Part shown: positions 1-10,401 of the stretch, one piece after another
How the letters are laid out: every line of letters starts with the position of its first letter
Numbering within the stretch: the stretch's first letter is position 1
NCBI GenBank assembly: GCA_022578965.1
Contig: MU400562.1
Span: 1 to 64,000, forward strand
Source: Xylaria sp. FL1777
Taxonomy: Eukaryota > Ascomycota > Sordariomycetes > Xylariales > Xylariaceae
Direction of reading: 5' to 3'
Length of the DNA: 64,000 nucleotides
Position numbers and translations under genes: made by a program
Notes under the pieces: model-generated
The model's database searches: none
Told to the model about the DNA's origin: nothing
What the model saw: only the letters and a program-made list of their open reading frames with translations

Positions 1-495
1 TATATTATTAATTATATTTTAATTATAATAAAATATATTATATAAAATATTAAATATAATTATTAAATAAATGCTTTAATATTATATTATTAATTAGTTT
101 ATTTAGTTTATTAAGCTTTTTAATAAATTTTAAAAGTTTTAAAGCTATTAATTTTTTTAAAAAATAACTATTAATTAAACTAAAACTAAAATTATTAAAA
201 CTTTATAGTTTTATAATAAAATAAAAAAATAATACTAATTAATAAATTAATAAATAAAACTTAACTTTTAATTATTTAAACTTAAAACATTATAATATAA
301 TAAAGTATTTTAATTATAAAATTAGCATTAAATATAAATATTATTATAAAAAGCTTTAAGCAATATTATAATTATTATTTTTAAGTTTTATTAGCAAATA
401 GTTTATAAATATAAATAGTATATATATATATGCAAAATAAACTTTAGCTTAAAAATTAACAAAAGTTCTTTAAACTAAAATATATAAAACATAGG
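1..495. other. Extremely AT-rich block
   Basis: Almost pure A and T with only scattered G/C, no open frame of useful length, and an abrupt change to ordinary composition at about 490-500. In filamentous ascomycetes such blocks are usually RIP-mutated repeats or AT isochores; that reading is inference. No telomere repeat (TTAGGG) is present, so a chromosome end is not supported. Confidence 0.7.
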
Positions 496-1092
496 CCTTA
501 AACCTACAGATACATCTACACAAGCCTCCGAAGGGAGTAGATCGTAGCTTGTAGCGGGCGCAGCCTGCTGTTCTATGTTTCTAGTCTGAAGCACCTGAGA
601 TAAATAATCCTTTATATCTGACACTTATTACTCCGTAATGCAGAAAACCTTCGGCCAAAAGCGGGTCACGCTCAGGTCACGCTCAGGCTACGCTCAGTTT
701 AAAAGCGGCGTGGCTCAGCCTATCCTACAGGCACCTAGGTAAGCACCTAGGTAGGTAGGGTACCAAGTCAGCCTATCTCTCTATCTATTTCTATCTACTA
801 CACCAATCGTCAATAATCAATAGTCGACGTTCATCAATCATCAATCATCAATGGTTAATGGTTAATGCATGTGGTTAATCGTCAATGTCATCCTTGCCAC
901 CCGTAACCTGCTTCCCCCTCCCCCGGCTCCCTGTACCCTAGGTAGATACTTAGATACAGTACGCGCGCGAGAAGCACGGTACCCATATCACGAACTTATC
1001 TCCTCTTCCATTCCTCATCGCCGGCCTCTCCTCCTCTCCTTCCTGCTCCCCTCCTCTTCTTCTTCGCCAATCTCCTCTACCGCCACAACGTC
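496..1092. other. 5' flank of the sorting nexin gene
   Basis: No gene seen. Around 664-698 an 11-12 nt unit built on CACGCTCAGG is repeated about three times in tandem. From 716 onward there are CCTAGGTA-type words, and 806-868 is a run of ATCAATCATCAATGG-like low-complexity sequence. Pyrimidine-rich DNA at 1020-1085 directly precedes the ATG at 1093 and is probably the core promoter or 5' UTR. Confidence 0.4.
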
Positions 1093-3717
1093 ATGTCTCT
1101 CTTCGGTATATCGCCCACCCGCGAGTCTCCGTCTCCGAATCATGACGCCACCATGATCACCAAATCTCGAGCCTCCATCTTTGATGATGACGACAACGGC
1201 TCGCTCAACCGCTCTACCTCGGATACACTCTTCAACGATGACGACGACGATCGATCGCCGTGGGACCTGCCTACTCCCCGGAAACAGCAATCACGTGCTG
1301 AGCTCCTCCGTGGTCTGCTAGCCGGTGTGCAAGTCCCCGATAGCTATGTTGAGGCCTTCGACAGCGCCTTCACCCAGGGCGGAAATGGCCGTACCGTTGC
1401 GCCCGCCGGCATCACTAAGACCCTTGCTGCTGCTAAACTTGGCGCCGACCACCAGGTCCGTATCATGAACATTCTCGCTCCATCAGGCGGCGACTTGTCA
1501 CTGGGTCGCGATGAGTTCAACGTGTTGTTGGCTCTGATCGCGCTGGCCCAGGAGGGCGAACCTGTGAGCCTTGACAGTGTTGATGAGCGAAGACGGAGTA
1601 AGTAGCTGCATCTCGTAAATGTCATGTGTTCGCCCTCTACCCCTCCCCCCCGAGTGGACTGCTTCGGCGGCCAGCTGCTCGTGCCAGCCATTCTGCGTTG
1701 AGAAGAGCGTGTACTGTTGTCGCACCATCATCCGGTTCGACGCTGCATCATTGCCATCGGCCTGTTGGGACGCAATTCGCTGATACGTGATCCGTCGAAT
1801 GACAGATTTGCCTGAGCCCCATTTAACATCTTCCGTCGACAACAAAATAAATAATAGTAAAATCAACGACAACAACCGGGTGCCCGACTTCCCTACCGCC
1901 ACCGCCACCGCCGATCTGGCTGCGAAGCCCCCCCAGCGTCCTGATACCCCTCCGACATCGACTACGCGAGCTCGAAAACCCTCGATGGACAATCCCGAAC
2001 ATGACCCCTGGAACACCCCTGATGTTCATAGGCACCACAGCCATGTGACGACCCCCAAGACAAACGGCTACGACCACATCGACGCACGGGTCAATGGGAA
2101 TGGCTACAGTAGCTTCAGTGACCCTGATCAGCAATCTCGCACGGATTCTAACTTTACTATCACGTCGGCACCCAGTGCTTCCGGCTCTCGGTCAGGTGGG
2201 TCCGCGCCATCGACCACCGGGGGTTGGGACTATTTCGGTGGTAGTACGAACAACACGGGAGACTTTGGTGATGCGTCCCAGAACCAGGTTACTGGCCCTT
2301 TTGGTGGCGGTGGTGGTAATGGGGGCGCTCAAGGGGGCCGTGATCCCAGTGCCAACCCTCCAGCCGGCCATAGTCGAACCATGAGCAGCGCCCGGATGGG
2401 GAGCGGCGTCGGAGAGAACATTACTGTGACACTGATGCCGGAAAAGGAGGGCATATTCATGTTTCAGCATCACAACTACGAGGTTACAAGCCTGAGGCGA
2501 GGTAGTAAGGTTATTCGTAGATACAGTGACTTCGTCTGGTTGCTTGACTGCCTGCACAAGCGATATCCTTTTCGGGCACTACCCCTGCTTCCGCCGAAGC
2601 GGGTTGCCGTCAACGGGAACCATCTGTCCAACGACGGCGCCTTCATTGAGAAACGGAGGCGCGGTTTGGCGCGATTTCTCAACGCTACTATCCGCCACCC
2701 TATCCTAGGACAAGAACAGCTAGTTATCATGTTCCTCACTGTACCCACGGTATGTCTTGGGATGCCGAGGGCAAAATCAAAGCAAATACAGACACCATCC
2801 TTGTTTACCCGAATTGGAATCCTGTCACAACATGCTAATGATGCATAGGAGCTTGCCGTATGGCGCAAACAGGCGGCGATCTCGGTAGTGGACGAGTTTG
2901 CCGGAAGGCTACTCCCGCCCGGTCTCGAAGACTCGCTTCCTTCGTCCCTCCAGGAACTCTTTGACCGCACACGACAGGGTGTCAAGCGATCAGCGGACTT
3001 GTACATAAGCACATGTAACATAATGGATCGGCTAGTGAAGAGAAGTGATGGCGTGGCGGCGGATCACGCACGCTTGGCTGTGTCGCTGGCGTCATTGACC
3101 GAGACGAGCTTGGACACGTATTCAACAGACACGAACGACGTACCCCTCTTGAACGATGGGCTGGTGGCTATGAGCAAGCACCTACGAACTACACAAACAT
3201 TGATGGAGGACGAGAGCAAGGCGTGGGAAAGCGGCGTGCTTGAGGATCTCAAGAGGCAGCGTGATGCGCTTGTAAGCATCCGTGACATGTTTGATCGACG
3301 GGAGAGGTTGGACAAGGACAATATTCCCTCCCTTGAGCGGCGTATTCAGAGCAACGAGACGAAACTAGCGGGCCTGCGAGCGAAACCGGAAGGGATGCTT
3401 AAGCCTGGCGAGATCGAGAAAGTGGTCGAGGCCATCATCAAGGTCAGTATGGTGACATGCGCTGCTCGTTTGATGTACCCTTCCCCCCAAATACTGACAT
3501 CCCCCAGGATAAGGAGTCGATCGTCAACCAGCACAATCGGTCCGTCTTCGTCAAAGAATGCATCCGGGACGAACTGGTCTACTTCCAACAGACGCAGTAT
3601 CAGGTCAGCCGGTGGAACCAAGACTGGGCGCAAGAACGAGTCAAGTACTCGGAGATGCTCGCGGACAACTGGAGGCGGCTCCTCGATGAGCTGGAGGGGA
3701 TGCCTCTCGGAGATTAG
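1093..3717 (+). CDS. mvp1: Sorting nexin Mvp1 (PX-BAR protein)
   Basis: Proposed exons 1093-1597, 1806-2749, 2849-3442 and 3508-3717 join in frame to 750 codons; donors are GTAAGT, GTATGT and GTCAGT. The N-terminus has acidic DDDD runs and an EH-like helical region. A long Ser/Gly/Asn-rich linker follows, then a PX domain at about residues 373-483 containing the RRYSDF phosphoinositide-binding motif (406-411) and the LPPKR loop. The rest is a helical BAR-type region ending in WNQDWAQER. Mvp1/SNX8 proteins bind PI3P on endosomes and promote retrograde sorting with the dynamin Vps1. Length and order match fungal Mvp1. The start is the first ATG that keeps the conserved MSLFG-type N-terminus. 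Confidence 0.92.
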
Positions 3718-4758
3718 AACCCCCCGACGCAAAGAGGCGACGCAAAGGAAAGGTGGGTTATGGCAGACGGTATATCCATGGCGAATGGAATGGCAGGCAG
3801 CCAGTCGGCTCGGTCAGGCGTGAGTAGGACGACGATGGCAGTTTCGTGTAAGATGGAACATTGTGGCTAAGTCAGATTGTCTTTGGTATGGCACAGCATA
3901 GCGTATTAGTTCCGCGCGCGCTGTGTCTCTATTGTCGTTTCCCTGTACGGTTTCAGCATAGCAGACAGAGAGGCCCGAGTTGATAACGATACCCTCATGT
4001 TAATTATGTATTCCTTATATACTTTAAGTACATTTGGTAATGGAGGAGATGATATATGCTGGGTACATACCTGGGTACATACTTAGATAGGTACTTAAGT
4101 AGGTATTGAGCGGTAACTTCAGTGCCAGGAACCTGCCAGGAACCCTCCAGAACAACTTAATCCAACCGGGACCCCACTAGGCCCCGCCAATACACGAATA
4201 AACCTAGCTACCTACCTAGATACCTAAACTACAGGCACCCAACTACCCTACCTAGGTACCTATACTTAGAGCTTCGTTGACCAATGTGAGTTCAACCAAC
4301 TCTTTCCAATTACGTCTTTTCTGTCTCGCGGCACTTCACTCTAGTAGCACGGTTGCGCGTACACACTTGCCAACTACCCAAGAGGATAACGGGGCTGGTT
4401 GCTTTGTAGATCTACTTACTTACATACCTACCTACCCTTCTGTGTTGTGTCTTCTGTCTTCTGTCTTGCGCATGCTCCTCCAACAAGGGCATCGGCATCG
4501 GCATCCCGACCCCTCCCCATCCCAGCCAAGGCCCGGGCTCTACCAACAAACCCACAACGCCCAGATTCCGGTCCTTTCCACCGCCGACCTGGTGTTGAAG
4601 ACATCCAGACTGCCTGCCTCGGTCTCTGCCCCGGTCTGCGTTCTCTGTCCTCGCCCGCTGGGCCGGTGATTCCCGTGTACAGACCGAGAGTTTGCCCTGC
4701 CGCCGAAACAGGCCGGCAAGAGTGCAAGAAGAGTGGGAGGAGAGAGACGAGAGCCACG
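3718..4758. other. Intergenic region between MVP1 and DCN1
   Basis: No gene supported. Holds many TACCTAGGTA/GGTACTTA words (4060-4270) and short CT-rich stretches. The last 300 bases are probably DCN1 promoter and leader; short upstream ATG frames there look accidental. Confidence 0.35.
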
Positions 4759-7024
4759 ATGCCTCCGCAAACGTCCGCTCAGAAGGCGGTCATTGCGAAC
4801 TTCGTCGCCATTACTGGAGCTTCTGATAGAACGGCTGCGAAGGCATGTTAGCCCAGTAGTAGTCCCGTTTCCCCCTCTCCCGTCCCCTTCTCCCCCCCTT
4901 CTCCCCCCCTCCTCGTCTCCTCGTCTCCTCGTCTCCTCATTCGTGCTCTTTCAACAGTTGCCATATTGACTATTCTTTTCTTAGTACCTAAAAACTGTGT
5001 CGTATAAACTTAACGAGGCCGTCGATTCGTAAGTTATAGCCTTTCCTTGCGACCTTGAAATCCGCTTCGACAGCGCTGCACAGCTACAACCCTGAGGCGT
5101 ACCGTGATATCCTTTTCTACCGTACGTGTCTTGTCTTTTCCTCTCGCCCCATAGCCGGGAGTGCAGCTTGGTCCGATGCGTGCCTACAACGTGCTGCCGT
5201 ACGACAGTTCCCACGTGCGTCGCAAGTTGGCAAGCAAGGAGACGATCGAGAACCCGGCGACAACGCTGGGTTAAGCGACAACAAACTACTAGTTGGAGAT
5301 GTTTTGCGGTTGTCAAACTAGATTAGTCTTGCCGCGCCTTGGTGATTCTCGCAAGTAGAAGGTGAACGGGCTGCGCGGCGTGATGCCATATAACCAAAGA
5401 AACCCGACTCCATATCCCATACACCGGCTGGTTCTCGCATATTCCACTCCTCGTCGTTACGGCATCCGCAAGCTACGTTTGGGTCCATTTTCGGCTCCAC
5501 ACTTGGCAGGATTCAGGAGTCAGCATGCATATGCTTTGGGCGACTCATAAGATCTTTATTCTCTGAACCACTACCACCGCCACCGCCACAGCACTGGTCT
5601 TCAACCCATCCGCATCAGCTACGGCGTTGTTGTGTTCTCGGCATAAACCGCCCATTGGCATACTAGTAACTTTCCCGGAGCTTGGTATAAGACCCATGAC
5701 GAAGCCTATCCAAAGGTAGTGGTTGTTCCTGGCTGCAGCATTGCACCTATACCCTCATTCAAGTGGCCCAATCGCAGTCGGCCATCCTCAGCCCCTGCAT
5801 CTCAGAGGCCTAGGCTCTTCTGGTTACATTCCGGCTCCATAGACACCATTGGAGACGCTGGCTGGTTTGAAATCTGGTTCTTATCATTTCGTAATGAACG
5901 AGTTTGCGTCGTATTTCTGGCTGTTTGCTGGATTGCTTGGTGTGCTATGGTGCGAACCAGCTCCTGACGAAACAACCCTGTCTCACCTAGCTTACATGGT
6001 CTTGTTCTCTCAGTGCACCTTGCACCTATTCAAGCAATGGCCGAATCCTTGGCGGCTAACACAACTCCCTTAGGTTTTTCCAGGCCAACGGCGGTGGCTC
6101 AGGAGGCTCGAGTGGCACACCGGGCGCTGCCAATAAGGAAGTCCAGCTCAACCAATTATTCGATAGTCTTCGAAGTGAGCATTCTGCATTCGAATATTTG
6201 TGGGAACGTTCCTAATGTCGTGCTTAGATGAACAGGAAGATGGTAAAGATACCCTTGGTGCTGACTCTGCCATGGGCTATCTCCAGTCTATTGGGGTAGG
6301 GTTGGAAGATGCTTCGCTCTTTCTTGCTGTGGAGTTACTACAAGCACCAAGTATTGGCGAAATCTCGCGAGCGGGCTTTGTTAGTGGCTGGAAAGAAGCT
6401 GGGTGAGTACTCTTATCCTTTGCTCCCATATCCTAGTCAAGTCAAAAAGTGAAAAGATTTTTTTCTCAAAAAAAAAAAAAAAAGAAAGAAAGGAAAAGTC
6501 TCGGAAGTCGTAATGGTGGGACTATGTGTTAGTTCTGGGAAGACTATTCTGATGAGAGATTCGGTCTAGCTGTGTCTAACTATTGATTTGCGTCTAGGGT
6601 CGAGGTCAAAACAGAGGCCCAGTCAGCACATCTTAAGTACCTCACCGGTTTGATGACGAGAGAACGGGATCTCTTTCGAAAGGTCTATCGTTATGCCTTC
6701 GTGGCAGGAAAAGATGGTGAACGACGGGCGCTTTCGCTAGAGATGGCGCTCCTTTATTGGGATACGCTCTTTAGAAAACCTGGTCCAAGTTGGGTTGGAT
6801 CATCTACAAAGCTCGATTGGCTCAATGAATGGAAATCTTTCCTCGAGGAGAACTGGAAGCGGTCGGTCAATCGCGATATGTGGAATCAAACTCTCGAGTT
6901 CGTCTTCAAGAGTATCGACGATGAATCCCTGAGTTTTTGGAGCGAAGATGGTGCATGGCCTCGTGTTATTGATGAGTTTGTGTCATGGTACAAACATAAG
7001 TCAGAGATGGAGGTAGATGCTTAG
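4759..7024 (+). CDS. dcn1: Defective in cullin neddylation protein 1 (Dcn1)
   Basis: Proposed exons 4759-4842, 4985-5028, 6074-6174, 6228-6402 and 6598-7024 give 276 aa, the usual Dcn1 length. Residues 1-45 form a UBA-like domain (MPPQTSAQKAVI, then KYLKTVSYKLNEAVDSFF across the first two introns). After a Gly/Ser linker comes the PONY domain with the recognisable DTLGADSAMGYLQSIGV and WPRVIDEFVSW segments. Dcn1 is a scaffold E3-like factor that joins Rub1/Nedd8-charged Ubc12 to cullins and so activates SCF-type ubiquitin ligases. Two oddities: the first intron only works with a GC donor (AAG|GCATGT), and the second intron is 1,045 nt. Both joins restore the conserved frame exactly. A run of A bases lies in the fourth intron near 6469. 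Confidence 0.88.
5029..6073 (+). other. Unusually long intron (1,045 nt) of DCN1
   Basis: Begins GTAAGT directly after VDS and ends CCTTAG before FFQANGGG. It contains several short open frames with no recognisable protein and two related segments near 5741 and 6014 (TTGCACCTAT followed by TTCAAG...TGGCC). A small extra exon, an unrecognised insertion or a hosted non-coding RNA cannot be excluded; no C/D snoRNA boxes were clear. Confidence 0.6.
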
Positions 7025-8468
7025 ATAGCTACATCAAAAGCTGTACAGCTTCGGTTTTTACTCGGTGCGCCCAATACCGAAGGGCCCGCGCCGTAGGGGA
7101 AGGGGGTTGTAAGAGACACCAACCTGACAAGCATGCTACCGCTAAGAGCGAGAACAACCCGATAAACGCAGAGGCAAAAAGGGCCGAGACTTCATTCGTC
7201 ATCGACTTCAGAGAGGAAACTAATATATTCACCTATCCATCTTGACAAAGCAAGCACTTCTTTACCCCGGATGTGGAGACGACGCTAGAAAAAACAACGA
7301 TAATGGCATCGCTTTACCTACGTAGCCGAAACATCTGCTCCTACTAGAGAGTAGCATGGCTAAGAAGAAATGGAGAAAATGGATAAAACCTCGTCGAACG
7401 GCACTAAGCATAGGTCAAGGCCCGCTTGCTTATCTCAACCACAAGCTGTCCGTAGCCGTAGTCACAGCGAGAGACTGAGGCACGGGATACATTAGAGCAA
7501 TATTATGTATGGCTACAACCTACTAAAGTGGCTTAGATACCCAGGTCGAGGATATGTAGTTGGTCAAGGCCAAGTGTTGTATCAGTAGTTGCATCATCGT
7601 TCATCTCTATATCCGCCACGGGCGAATTGATTAGTTATTTACTTGCACAGTTAAATGTAACATTGGTAAGCGTGTTGTAGATAGAATTCTTCAATCCCTT
7701 TTACTCCTGCTTTTCCTCTATACGAACACAGACACATATACACCCTATATATACAACGACAGCCACTTTCTGCCTCCCCGTGTCTCACTTATTGGGAGCT
7801 GGAAGAAAGTGAAGCGAACAAGAACCTTCCCTCTAAATCCAATTTGAGTCGTGATAGCTTATCGTCTAGATAGATATGGAGCACAGCTGGAAACCCCGCA
7901 TCGAAACCAACTGCTCGCTTTGTTGGCGTCGTACGACAATTTTGGTTCAGTAGCAGTAAGTACAGGGTAGATAGACATAGAGGACCAAGATAGGTCCAGG
8001 TATTTATTTTGTCTTATGGTCAAGGGGAGGACCGTAGACAGATGGAAGCGGGTTTGTTGAGAATCAGCCAGCGGCATCTTGGTGCCATTGTCTCGCGGAG
8101 GGTCAGAGCTCTTGGAACAGAATTGGAATCTCCAGAACGATGTAACCTGTAATTTGAATGACTGAGTTGTCTTCTCTGTTGGTGTGGCGTGACGTGGCGT
8201 GTCATGTCGCATCGAATCTTCGGTAATAAGACGTCCCTCGATATTCGTGGAAATGACTTCTCCTGCGCAGGCCTGCCAGACAGGGCAATTATATCGCGCT
8301 TGGTTGTGTAAACCCCCAACCAATCTTTCCTCCTCGTCATCCCGCATCCTTCTGATTCCCCCCCCCCCTCCTCTTTGAGAAGAATCCGTCCCCTCTACCT
8401 AGGCGATGACCAGCTCCTCGCCTACTCCTTGATGAGACGCGAGGCGACGCCAGCCACCTTGGCTCAAC
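7025..8468. other. Intergenic region between DCN1 and bS6m genes
   Basis: Convergent 3' ends. No coding gene is convincing: open frames on the minus strand at 7859-8347 lack domains and protein-like composition. A short polypyrimidine run lies at 8360-8375. Confidence 0.35.
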
Positions 8469-8985
8469 TTACTCGACACCAGGCTTTTTCCAGTCGATGC
8501 CGCCGAGACGACTCATGGTGCCGAGCTTGCCGTCGCCGAGCTTAACGCTCGAGTGGCGGATCATGCGGGGGTCCAGTCGCAGCATCTTGCGGACCTCCTC
8601 CTGCGTAGACACGCTGGCGTCGAAGCGCATGGCGAAGTAGTAGCCGGTAGTGTGACGCATCTGGTGCACGCTTGTGGCCTTGGGGAGGGAGAATTCGCCC
8701 CAGTTCTGTAGGCCGCGGATGACGCCCTTTTGTTGGAGTACTAGTTGGCCGGCTGCGAGAACTATCTCCCGCACCTCGGCGAGGCTGGTAGGTCGGACCT
8801 GGAGTATCGAGGGTCACCGAGTCAGCCCATGTTTCTTACTCCGTTGTTCTTCACCACCACGTCCCTGAACTGTAGCGAAAGCATCACCCATCTCGGTAGT
8901 GTCAAGGGAAGGGAGTCTCGCGACGGAGGAGAGGTAGAAGGAGAGGGAAGATAAATCTCACAATTCCAATTAATTCGTACAGCAT
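8469..8985 (-). CDS. MRP17: Mitochondrial small-subunit ribosomal protein bS6m (Mrp17)
   Basis: Two exons on the minus strand: 8985-8962 (eight codons, MLYELIGI) and 8798-8469, joined through a GTGAGA donor and CTCCAG acceptor into 117 aa beginning MLYELIGIVRP, the S6 signature start. Conserved S6 features follow: a LAEVREIVLAAG helix, GVIRGLQNWGEF, and the TTGYYFAMRFD strand. bS6m sits in the platform of the mitochondrial small ribosomal subunit. Length and motifs match fungal Mrp17. The tiny first coding exon would be missed by an ORF search; without it the protein would lack its first beta strand. Confidence 0.9.
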
Positions 8986-10401
8986 CTTGAGCGTCGCTGT
9001 CTGCCGTGGCCGTGGCCGTGGCCAAATCGCATGCGTTGTCTGTCTGTTCGTCTGTTCGTTCGTTCGTTCGTCAAGTGCGATAAACCACCACCGCCAGGAA
9101 TATTCTCGTCGGTGCCGTGATTTTGTTGTCCTTTTTGTTTCCCCTTTCCCTTTTTCTCCCCCTGATTCGTATCCCTGGTTGTTTTGTCGGCCGGCGCAAG
9201 AGAACCGCTGGCGCCAGACAGGAAGAGATGGAGATAGAGAGAGGCTTAAAAGCTTCAGTTCAGACGCTGGGAAGTTTTAGATAAGGAAATAATGTACTAC
9301 GTACCGGTAGTGTCTATACGTACCTGCTAAGGGCACGTGACGATGAAGTGCTAGCTAATGCCTAAATAGGCTTAGCTTATTTTGGCACATTTGGACCTAC
9401 GTATCTACATATGTAAACTTACTACGTACTACGTACTTAGTACTTAAATATGTTACCTCTTGGAGCACCTACTTCTCTGAAGCAAAACTGTCTTACAGGA
9501 CACAAGCCATCTCTACTTTACTATCACGTAGACTGACTGAAAATTCATCGAACATGGAATATCGCAATCGGATCTGCGACTATATTTTTTTCCCCGGCCA
9601 TCTAACTACGCAACTTGAGGGGTGAGACTCTACCTACATCTTCCCCTCCGCCCCTTCGCCATGATAGGCAGTCTCCACGCAGCAGTCGTCAAGAAGAGGC
9701 CTCTTTCTTTGAGCACATGCTCATCATGTTCGTGACTTGTAGCCTGTAGGGGTAGGGCTTCCCTAGTATGTACCACCCTTCACTGTCTATACTCTATACA
9801 AAGGTTGTCTCAGTTAGGCTCGGCTACTGAGAGTGAACCGCATGCCACCAACCTCGCATCTATTATTCAATGTACACTCGCCAGAAGTGTGTTTATAATC
9901 CATCCGGCGAAAACAAAAGTGAGGCGACAAGAACCTGCTCTCAGAGGAGATGGAGAGAAATCCCCTTTTCTCCTCCGGTAGCATAATGGCATAATGTCAT
10001 AAAAGAAGTCGCCACATTTGTTCTTCTCTTCTTCTCTTCTCTTTTTTTTATTATCAAATCAATCCTTACCAAGTATTATTAGTATGGATGCACCAGGAAC
10101 GCCATAGCCAGAATATCGCAAAACGCTACCGCCGTTGATGCATCGTCCGGACGTCCGTGTTTTTGTGTGTGTGTGTGTGTGTGTGTGTTCGTGTATATAA
10201 CGTCTCGCTGGCATTCAGTGCCATTGAGGGGGATATCTCTATAGAATCATGCAAGCCGCCAACTCCGGTGGACGTGGAACATAGACATGGACAGAAAGAG
10301 ATATGTGTATAGGAGAGAAAGCTGGGAAAATCGGGGAGGCGGGAACAATTCTGTCGGTTTCCGTGCACAAGAAACAAGGCCTGATTTGCCCGAGCTCCTA
10401 C
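8986..10401. other. Intergenic region with simple repeats
   Basis: No gene seen. Holds GTTC repeats at 9047-9072, TACGTA/GTACTTA words at 9290-9450, and a (GT)n run at 10165-10188. The 5' leader of the bS6m gene presumably occupies the first 200 bases. Confidence 0.35.
10165..10188. repeat. (GT)n microsatellite
   Basis: Twelve uninterrupted GT dinucleotides in non-coding DNA, downstream of the 738-aa gene. Confidence 0.9.

Noticed and set aside
1498..2016. Minus-strand open frame of 172 codons
   Set aside because: Antisense shadow of MVP1 exons 1-2.
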